Assembly (NCBI GenBank): GCA_017471085.1 | Contig: JAFUWW010000039.1 | Location: 1-5,073 of the forward strand | Length of the DNA stretch: 5,073 bases | Direction of reading: 5' to 3' | Source: Bacteroidales bacterium | GTDB taxonomy: Bacteria > Bacteroidota > Bacteroidia > Bacteroidales > UBA932 | Shown here: piece after piece, positions 1-5,073 of the stretch | How positions within the stretch are numbered: the first letter of the stretch is position 1 | Layout: every line of letters begins with the position of its first letter | Translations under genes and position numbers: made by a program | Notes under the pieces: model-generated | The model's database searches: none | What the model was told of the DNA's origin: nothing | What the model saw: the letters and a program-made list of their open reading frames with translations, nothing else

Positions 1-1374
1 GTGCCCTACAAGGGAAACTGGACGGCCACATCCCGCATTTACCGCCGCTGGGCCGACACATGGTGGCATCACGCCCCGGTGCCGCAGTGGGTGCAGGACA
101 TGACCGGCTGGCAGCGCATCATCTTCAAGCACCAGTACGGAGAGTACCTCCGCAAGTACACGGACCTGCCGGGCCGCATCGCCCGGGCCGGCGAATCCGT
201 GGGCTGCAACGCCGTGCTGGCCTTCGGCTGGTGGAAGGAAGGGATGGACAACGGCTATCCCAACTACACCATCGACGACACGCAGGGCGGCGAAAAGGCC
301 TGGAAACAGGCCATCGCCGATTACCGGAAAGGCAGTGCCAGCACGGAGCATTTGCCCGTACAGGGTCGCGAAGCGACGCGGAGTGCTGGCACTGCCTTTC
401 CGGTCAAGAACAGGCTGCTGCTGTATTTCAACGGCCGTCTGATAGACGTGGAAAGCGATTTCTACCGGGGCGGCGGGTCTCAGGTGGCCAACAAGGACAA
501 CACCGGCCGCGAATTCACGGAGCACTACAAATTCACCGGCCAGGGTACCACCCTGGGCTACTACGACTCCCGCACCTTCGTGATTGCCGACATGTCCAAA
601 CGCCTGTGGCGGGACCAGCTTGTCGCCTGGGCCGACCGGGCCATGAGCTATGGGGCCGACGCCGTCTTCTACGACCAGCTGGGCGTGGCGGAGGAATTCC
701 CCAACTGGGACCTTTCCCGCGAATACCCCGTCCAGGATATCTTCACCGGCCGGTACAAAGCCGAAGCCCTTAAAGAAATCCGAGACCATATCAAGGCCAA
801 GGATCCGGAGTTCGCCCTGGGCACGGAATGGCTGAGCGACTGCACTAGCCAGTTCTGTGACTTCGTGCATATTGTGGAATTCACCGCCCTGCCGGAAAGC
901 TTCCCCGAATGGTTCCGCTATACCTTCCCGGAGGTGGTCTGGAGCGACCGCTGCGTGCGGGACGACAACGACGTACCCCGCCGCGTGAACAACACGCTCC
1001 TCAAGGGCCTCCGCAATGACATAGAGGTGTTCCGCTGCCGCGGACTCATTGACGAAACGCCTGTGTACCAGCAGCATCTGGCCCAGGTGAACGCCATCCG
1101 CCATGCCTTCCCGGACCTGCTCTTAGAGGGCCGGTACACCGCCACCGACGGTTTTCGCTGCACCAATCCGGCCCTGACGGCCCGCAGCTACACCGCAGGA
1201 AAGCGTATGGCCGTGGTGGTCACCAACACCGGTGAGAAAAAGCAGAAAGGCCGCATCGAAGTGCCGGGCTATGAACTCCGGGAAAGCCGGAGCATCGGCC
1301 GGCCCAAATGTGCCGGCAACCTGCTGGAACTGGGAACCCATGAACTGGTGGTACTTGTATTTGAGAAAAAGTAA
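1..1374 (+). CDS. Predicted TIM-barrel glycosidase-like protein, DUF6259-like (5' partial)
   Basis: The reading frame is open from the first base and ends at TAA 1372-1374, giving 457 visible residues. GTG at base 1 is probably an internal Val codon, because the protein opens inside a motif (PYKGNW followed by IYRRWADTWW) that I associate with the middle of DUF6259-type proteins from Bacteroidota; the start is therefore upstream. The central part looks like a barrel: a strand LLLYFNGRLID (about 139-149), then DAVFYDQLG with D225 at a strand end, then FALGTEWLSD with E276. D225 and E276 are candidate catalytic acids by position only. Residues from about 375 to the end (TARSYTAGKRMAVVVTNTG and on to ELVVLVFEKK) resemble the C-terminal beta-sandwich common in glycosidases. 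Residues 111-132 are encoded by a palindromic element and look foreign to the fold. The next gene starts 7 bp downstream, so the two are probably co-transcribed. Substrate is unknown; the family call is from memory of motifs and moderate. Confidence 0.7.
   Translation: MPYKGNWTATSRIYRRWADTWWHHAPVPQWVQDMTGWQRIIFKHQYGEYLRKYTDLPGRIARAGESVGCNAVLAFGWWKEGMDNGYPNYTIDDTQGGEKAWKQAIADYRKGSASTEHLPVQGREATRSAGTAFPVKNRLLLYFNGRLIDVESDFYRGGGSQVANKDNTGREFTEHYKFTGQGTTLGYYDSRTFVIADMSKRLWRDQLVAWADRAMSYGADAVFYDQLGVAEEFPNWDLSREYPVQDIFTGRYKAEALKEIRDHIKAKDPEFALGTEWLSDCTSQFCDFVHIVEFTALPESFPEWFRYTFPEVVWSDRCVRDDNDVPRRVNNTLLKGLRNDIEVFRCRGLIDETPVYQQHLAQVNAIRHAFPDLLLEGRYTATDGFRCTNPALTARSYTAGKRMAVVVTNTGEKKQKGRIEVPGYELRESRSIGRPKCAGNLLELGTHELVVLVFEKK
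323..404. repeat. Palindromic element with 22-bp perfect arms inside the coding region
   Basis: Bases 323-344 are the exact reverse complement of 383-404. The 38-nt centre (345-382) holds a smaller hairpin, GTCGC-GAA-GCGAC at 365-377. The inner core 331-396 is 66 bp, a multiple of three, and contains no TAA, TAG or TGA on either strand. It encodes residues 111-132 of the host protein, a Ser/Thr/Ala/Gly-rich stretch directly before the hydrophobic strand LLLYFNG. No clear target-site duplication flanks it, so the exact insertion boundaries are unknown. The architecture resembles REP-type or Rickettsia-palindromic-element-type repeats, but family membership is inference because only one copy is in view. 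Confidence 0.8.
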
Positions 1375-1381
1375 CTGAACT

Positions 1382-2743
1382 ATGAAAAACCGATGTTTCC
1401 TCCTCCCGGCCCTGCTGACGGCCTTCATGGGCTGTTCCGGAAAAAACACCCCGGAACCCGCTTCGCTTCCCGCCGCCACCGCCCTCAAAGCCAGTGCGAT
1501 TTCTCAGACATCGGCCCTTTTGGAATGGCAGGACAACTGCACGGACGAAGACGGCTATTACGTGTTCCTGAGCGGAATCGATGTCCGTCCCCGGGCCACG
1601 CTGCCGGCCAACAGCAGTTCCTACACCTTCCAGGACCTGGAAGCGGGGAAAACCTACCGCCTGGGCGTACAGGCCTTCAAGAAAGGGAACATCCTTTCCG
1701 CCATGGCCGTATCGGAAGCCGTCACCCTCCCGGTTCCGGAGCCCGAACCGGAACCCGAACCGGAGCCGGAGGATGACCCCAATCCCATCCAGCCGGTCAC
1801 TTTCTCCTGGAACGAAGTGACGGGAACGGAACTTCCTGCCGCCGTAAAGCTGTTCAAAACGGAAGGAACGCTGAACGGCCGTCCGCTCCGGGCCTGGTAT
1901 GCCGTGGCGGATTGCAGCGGAGACATCCGCTTCCGCGTCCTCTTCCCCGGAAACGGGAACAAAAAGACCATTGACGCACAGGCATCGGCCCAGGAGAAAT
2001 GCCTGGTACTCATTAACGGAGGTATCTTTGGCGCCAGCGGAAAGCCCAACGGCTTCGCCCTGTACGACGGGCAGCAGACGCCCTGGTTCCGCGTAGAAGA
2101 CGACAACTGGGACGTAGACCGCCAGTATTGGGGCCCCAAGGTGGAGGGAAAGGCCGATGGCAAGCTTCACACTGTGTCCCGCGGCCTGTTTGGCGTAGAT
2201 GCCGGCGGCAAACCCGGCGTCTACTGGTCCTACACCCCGTCCCATGGGACCGTTTATGTATATGACCAACCCATCCCCAGCGTGGAAGGAGAGGCCGTAT
2301 GCCCCGGCGGAACAGACAGTTATCCTTGCGAAAGGGCATCCTGGGAGCCTTACAACGCCATTACTTGCGGCCCGGTACTGCTCCAGCGCGGGAAGTGTCC
2401 CATCAACGACAAAAAGACCGACAAGGGCTATTGGGAGACCAACTACGAGATGTGGCCGGGAGACATTTTCGGCGTGGCCGAACGCCATGACCGCACGGCC
2501 GTGGGCTATCTGGAAGACGGCCGCGTGGTCCTTTGCGTCGTAGACGGAAGGATTGACGCGTCCCAAGGCGCCACGACCCTTGAAATGGCCGCCATCATGA
2601 AGGGCCTGGGCTGCGTAGGAGCACTCAACCTGGACGGCGGCGGATCCACCGGCATGTGGGTGAAGGGAGCAGGCCATGTCAACGACACCTCCGCCGAAGC
2701 CAGCAGGCCGGTCATCACCACCCTGGGATTTTTCTCAAAATGA
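1382..2743 (+). CDS. FN3-NAGPA lipoprotein, predicted phosphodiester glycosidase
   Basis: This 453-residue protein begins with a short charged and hydrophobic leader ending at C18 (FMGCSG), a slightly atypical lipobox, so a membrane-anchored lipoprotein is likely. Residues about 29-117 form a fibronectin type III-like domain (SALLEWQDN, YTFQDLEAGKTYRLGVQAF). Six Pro-Glu pairs (119-130) then act as a stiff linker. The rest (about 150-453) is a NAGPA/phosphodiester glycosidase domain with its diagnostic motifs in order: NGGIF (212-216), ITCGPVLL (327-334), RTAVGYLEDG through VVDGR (371-390) and NLDGGGST (416-423). The family includes the mammalian enzyme that removes GlcNAc from GlcNAc-1-phospho-6-mannose, and many bacterial members of unknown substrate. 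The start at 1382 follows the previous stop by 7 bp without a Shine-Dalgarno, as usual in Bacteroidota. The TGA stop overlaps the next ATG. All core motifs are present, so activity is plausible; the real substrate is not readable from sequence. Confidence 0.93.
   Translation: MKNRCFLLPALLTAFMGCSGKNTPEPASLPAATALKASAISQTSALLEWQDNCTDEDGYYVFLSGIDVRPRATLPANSSSYTFQDLEAGKTYRLGVQAFKKGNILSAMAVSEAVTLPVPEPEPEPEPEPEDDPNPIQPVTFSWNEVTGTELPAAVKLFKTEGTLNGRPLRAWYAVADCSGDIRFRVLFPGNGNKKTIDAQASAQEKCLVLINGGIFGASGKPNGFALYDGQQTPWFRVEDDNWDVDRQYWGPKVEGKADGKLHTVSRGLFGVDAGGKPGVYWSYTPSHGTVYVYDQPIPSVEGEAVCPGGTDSYPCERASWEPYNAITCGPVLLQRGKCPINDKKTDKGYWETNYEMWPGDIFGVAERHDRTAVGYLEDGRVVLCVVDGRIDASQGATTLEMAAIMKGLGCVGALNLDGGGSTGMWVKGAGHVNDTSAEASRPVITTLGFFSK
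1736..1771 (+). repeat. Pro-Glu linker repeat (six PE units)
   Basis: Thirty-six bases encode six consecutive Pro-Glu dipeptides, residues 119-130 of the lipoprotein, followed by Asp-Asp. The DNA alternates CCC/CCG with GAA/GAG and contains a near-perfect 12-bp direct repeat (CCCGAACCGGAA, then CCCGAACCGGAG). It separates the FN3 domain from the catalytic domain and is of a type that can change length by slippage in steps that keep the frame. Confidence 0.85.
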
Positions 2744-4209
2744 AGCTGATTATCATCCTGGCAGCCGCCCTGGGACTGGTACCGGCACCGGTAAAGCATA
2801 CGCCGGAAAAGGATGGGACATCCTTTAAAGAAGCTGTAGCGCAATTGGAGCCCTGGCAGCAGGAAGAAGCATACCGCATTACCTTCTATGAAAAGCGCAT
2901 CAAGGTTGAGGCGCTCACCCCTCAGGGGCGTTTTCGGGCACAGAAGACACTGGAGCAGCTGGAACTGCTAGGAGAGAGGCCGGAAGGGACAATCTTCGAC
3001 TATCCGCGCCTGCGGCACCGGGGGCTCATGCTGGACGAGTCCCGGAGTTTCCATGGCATCGAATTTTTGAAAAAGCAGATAGACGCCATGGCCCTGCTGA
3101 AGCTCAATGTGCTTCACCTGCATTTGGACGACAGCGCCGGCTGGCGGCTGGAAAGCGAGTCCTATCCGGACCTTACCGCCCTCACCGCCTGGCGCATGGG
3201 CTATACCTATCATGAGTGGGAAGCCGGCCGTTACCAATTTGCCAAGGCCGATACGCCCGGCGCCTCCGGCGGATACTACACCAAGGCCCAGATGAAGGAA
3301 CTGGTGGCCTATGCCGCCGGGCGTTATATCACCATTATTCCGGAAATTGAGATGCCCGGCCATTCCATGGAGGTGGGCTACGCCTATCCCCAGGTTCTTT
3401 GCGAACTTCCGGACGGACGCCTGCACACCGGCGCCTGGGACCTGTGCCCGGGCAATGAAGCCACCTACCGGCTTTTGGAAGCCGTCCTTAAGGAAGTGAT
3501 GGAAGTCTTCCCCTCCCCGCTCATCCATATCGGCGGAGACGAGGCCACCATGAAAACCTGGTCGCAGTGCGTGAACTGCGCCCGCCGGATGCAGGAAGAA
3601 GGCTACACGGAGGTGAAACAGCTGCAGGGGTATCTGGTACGCCGGATTGAGCGTTTTGTGGCCGCAAACGGACGCCGGATCATCGGCTGGGACGAAATCC
3701 TGGAAACGGGCGTGCCGCAAAATGCCGTGGTCCAAAGCTGGCGGGGTTCCTCCGGCGGTGTCCGTGCATCGGCCCAGGGGCACGATGTCATCATGTCTCC
3801 CAATACGCACTGCTACTTCAATTACTACCAGGACCTTATCCGGAAAGAGCCCAAGGCCGTGGGTGAACTGGTTTCCCTCCGCTTCGCCTATGGCTATGAG
3901 CCGCTGGCCCCGGGAATGGATGCCCATCATCTCCTGGGGGTACAGGCCAATCTTTGGACGGAACTCATCCCCACCTCCGAGCATGCCGAATACATGCTCT
4001 ACCCTCGCCTGCTGGCGCTGGCGGAGACAGCGTGGACGCCGGCATCGGCCAAAGAATACAAAGGTTTCCGGAAGCGTGCCCGCGCCCTGGTGGATGTACT
4101 CCGTGCCCGGGGGTACAACACTTTTGACATGGATACGGAAAGCGACCTGGCCCGCAGCGGGCTCCAACGTTTCCCGCCGGAGGGCGTTCCCATCCCCCTT
4201 GACGATTAA
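2740..4209 (+). CDS. GH20 beta-N-acetylhexosaminidase, exported
   Basis: The product (489 residues) removes terminal beta-linked GlcNAc or GalNAc by the substrate-assisted mechanism of family GH20. I chose ATG 2740 over an upstream in-frame ATG at 2656 because it overlaps the previous stop (ATGA) and gives a normal signal peptide, MKLIIILAAALGLVPA, with no lipobox Cys, so the enzyme is probably periplasmic or secreted. A shortened GH20 N-terminal domain follows (about 40-75). The barrel starts at LRHRGLMLDESR (R102 binds substrate in the family). Further landmarks are HLHLDDSAGWR (126-136), MPGHS (H208), the catalytic pair HIGGDEA (D267-E268), GWDEIL (W317), QSW (W334), CYFNYYQ (Y359) and NLWTE (W406, E408). 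One oddity is N361, where the family usually has Asp after Tyr-Leu/Phe. The C-terminus ends soon after the barrel, so this is a compact member with no added binding modules. It shares a transcript with the phosphodiester glycosidase; both could act on N-acetylhexosamine-containing glycans. Confidence 0.95.
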   Translation: MKLIIILAAALGLVPAPVKHTPEKDGTSFKEAVAQLEPWQQEEAYRITFYEKRIKVEALTPQGRFRAQKTLEQLELLGERPEGTIFDYPRLRHRGLMLDESRSFHGIEFLKKQIDAMALLKLNVLHLHLDDSAGWRLESESYPDLTALTAWRMGYTYHEWEAGRYQFAKADTPGASGGYYTKAQMKELVAYAAGRYITIIPEIEMPGHSMEVGYAYPQVLCELPDGRLHTGAWDLCPGNEATYRLLEAVLKEVMEVFPSPLIHIGGDEATMKTWSQCVNCARRMQEEGYTEVKQLQGYLVRRIERFVAANGRRIIGWDEILETGVPQNAVVQSWRGSSGGVRASAQGHDVIMSPNTHCYFNYYQDLIRKEPKAVGELVSLRFAYGYEPLAPGMDAHHLLGVQANLWTELIPTSEHAEYMLYPRLLALAETAWTPASAKEYKGFRKRARALVDVLRARGYNTFDMDTESDLARSGLQRFPPEGVPIPLDD

Positions 4210-4231
4210 TCCGGATTTTTTCTTACCTTTG
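4199..4231 (+). promoter_or_regulatory. Candidate Bacteroidota-type promoter for the GntR gene
   Basis: TACCTTTG at 4224-4231 matches the Bacteroidota housekeeping -7 consensus TAnnTTTG exactly. A TTG at 4199-4201 lies 22 bp upstream and could serve as the -33 element; this gap is slightly longer than the usual 19-21. Transcription would start near 4236, leaving a leader of about 20 nt before ATG 4256. The -33 element falls in the last codons of the GH20 gene. Read-through from the upstream operon is also possible, as no convincing terminator separates them. Confidence 0.6.
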
Positions 4232-4270
4232 TAAAAATCACGTACACTGAAACTTATGAGAATCCAGATT
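4208..4270. promoter_or_regulatory. Possible operator pair around the GntR gene promoter
   Basis: AATCCGGATT at 4208-4217 is a perfect 10-bp palindrome between the -33 and -7 elements. AATCCAGATT at 4261-4270, differing at one base, lies just inside the GntR coding sequence. Their starts are 53 bp apart, close to five helical turns. GntR proteins bind as dimers to palindromes and often regulate themselves, so these are candidate operators. The second copy also encodes Ile-Gln-Ile of the N-terminus, which lowers its weight. Confidence 0.25.
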
Positions 4271-5073
4271 GACGCCTCCGGAAAAGACCCCATTTATAAA
4301 CAGCTGGTTACCCAGGTGGAGAAAGCGTTGCACGCCGGCAAACTAAAAGCCGGGGAGCAGATTCCCTCCATGAACGAACTGGCCGCCACGCTGGACATCT
4401 CCAAAGAGACGGTCAAGAAGTCCTACGGCATCCTGGTGGACAAAGGAGTCATAGTGCCCAAGCAGGGAAAGGGTTTCTATGCGGCCGATGTGAATACGGA
4501 CGTGAAGCCGCAGATACTGGTCCTCTTTGACAAATTTTCCGTCTATAAGCAGATACTTTTCAACGCCTTCGCGGAGAAACTGGAGGGCCAGGCAGAAATC
4601 ACCATCCTGAACCACAACCAGAGCATCGACCTGCTGGAACATTACCTGGATGACAACCTGGACCGTTTTGACTATTACATCCTGGCCCCGCACTTCCCGT
4701 TGGACGCCCCCACCCAGGCCAAGGTGGTAAAGCAGCTTGCCCGCATCCCCTTCCGCAAGCTCATCATGCTGGACCGCCTGCAACCCCACTTCCCGGGCAA
4801 CTACGGTGCGGTGTACCAGGACTTCGAGAACGACATTTACCAGGGACTCACGGAAGGGTTGGGGCCCAGGCGCCGTACCCGGATGATGCGGGTGATCACC
4901 CTTCCCATGTCCCTGTATGGCAGCCATATTACAAAAGGCGTGAAGCGTTTCACCACGGAGTACGACATTCCGGTGGAATTCCTGAACGCCGTTCCGGAGG
5001 ACATCCGCCCCGGAGACACCTTCCTGGTGCTCAACTCCCAGCTGGACGCCGGCCTGGTGGCCCTGGCCCGCCA
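4256..5073 (+). CDS. GntR-family transcriptional regulator with sugar-binding-type domain (3' partial)
   Basis: The frame is open from ATG 4256 to the window end, giving 272 codons without a stop, so the C-terminus is missing. Residues about 10-78 are a GntR winged helix: DPIYKQLVTQVEKAL, the LKAGEQIPSMNELA turn (30-43), the recognition-helix region ISKETVKKSYGILVDKGVI (48-66) and the wing KQGKGFYAAD. From about residue 84 (ILVLFDKFSVYKQILFNAF) the protein looks like a LacI/periplasmic-binding-protein-type effector domain rather than the FadR, HutC or aminotransferase-type domains of other GntR proteins. This combination is common in Bacteroidota sugar regulators, some of which control fucose and other monosaccharide pathways. 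It probably represses until a sugar binds. The gene starts 46 bp after the GH20 gene with its own candidate promoter, so it may control the upstream enzymes, itself, or catabolic genes beyond the window. The specific ligand cannot be read here. There is no Shine-Dalgarno before the ATG. Confidence 0.92.
   Translation, partial: MRIQIDASGKDPIYKQLVTQVEKALHAGKLKAGEQIPSMNELAATLDISKETVKKSYGILVDKGVIVPKQGKGFYAADVNTDVKPQILVLFDKFSVYKQILFNAFAEKLEGQAEITILNHNQSIDLLEHYLDDNLDRFDYYILAPHFPLDAPTQAKVVKQLARIPFRKLIMLDRLQPHFPGNYGAVYQDFENDIYQGLTEGLGPRRRTRMMRVITLPMSLYGSHITKGVKRFTTEYDIPVEFLNAVPEDIRPGDTFLVLNSQLDAGLVALAR

Noticed and set aside
1..3. GTG as the true start of the first gene
   Set aside because: The protein begins in mid-domain with no signal peptide, and the base falls exactly at the window edge. 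An internal Val codon is more likely.
60..773. Alternative plus-strand frame of 237 codons inside the first gene
   Set aside because: Its translation is Arg/Gly/Pro-rich with no domain, typical of an out-of-frame reading of GC-rich DNA.
1220..2677. Long minus-strand open frame opposite the NAGPA gene (485 codons)
   Set aside because: It is the antisense of a protein with clear family motifs. GC-rich codon use with few antisense stops explains its length, and its translation has no recognisable domain.
2656..2739. Upstream ATG extending the GH20 protein by 28 residues
   Set aside because: It would overlap the NAGPA gene by 88 bp and bury the signal peptide. The ATG at 2740 gives an ATGA overlap and a proper leader.
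4208..4222. Rho-independent terminator after the GH20 gene
   Set aside because: The palindrome AATCCGGATT followed by T residues has no room for a loop; at best three base pairs would close a CCGG loop, too weak for a terminator.
2968..4293. Long minus-strand open frame opposite the GH20 gene (441 codons)
   Set aside because: Antisense shadow of a gene with intact GH20 catalytic motifs; the translation has no recognisable family.
4343..4927. Minus-strand open frame opposite the GntR gene
   Set aside because: Lies wholly inside the regulator coding sequence on the other strand and shows no domain features.
1..5073. tRNA, rRNA, CRISPR array, integrase or complete insertion sequence
   Set aside because: No cloverleaf-like stretch, no regularly spaced direct repeats and no transposase or recombinase motifs were seen; nearly all bases are accounted for by the four genes.

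Overview
The window reads as part of a carbohydrate-utilisation locus from a GC-rich member of the Bacteroidota, probably order Bacteroidales. Three things point there: the protein families present, start codons without Shine-Dalgarno sequences, and a clean match to the Bacteroidota -7 promoter element (TAnnTTTG) ahead of the last gene. GC content looks close to 60% by eye. That would fit a GC-rich gut lineage such as Alistipes relatives better than typical Bacteroides, but the genus cannot be fixed from this sequence.

Layout, all on the + strand. (1) 1-1374: the 3' part of a gene for a predicted TIM-barrel, glycosidase-like protein (DUF6259-like); its N-terminus lies upstream of the window. 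(2) 1382-2743: a predicted lipoprotein made of a fibronectin type III domain, a Pro-Glu linker and a NAGPA-type phosphodiester glycosidase domain. (3) 2740-4209: a compact, exported GH20 beta-N-acetylhexosaminidase. (4) 4256-5073: a GntR-type repressor with a periplasmic-binding-protein-like effector domain, cut by the window end. Genes 1-3 are separated by 7 bp and then overlap by 4 bp (ATGA), so they look like one transcript. Gene 4 has its own candidate promoter in the 46-bp gap.

Working model (inference): the three enzymes act together at the cell surface and in the periplasm on a glycan containing N-acetylhexosamine and possibly a sugar-phosphodiester. The GntR protein would sense a released sugar and control this locus or genes downstream.

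The most unusual structure is inside gene 1. A perfect 22-bp inverted repeat (323-344 and 383-404) encloses a 38-nt centre that carries a second small hairpin. The 66-bp core (331-396) is exactly 22 codons, has no stop triplet in any of the six frames, and adds a low-complexity peptide immediately before a well-formed core strand of the protein. It looks like a palindromic repetitive element inserted in frame into a protein-coding gene.
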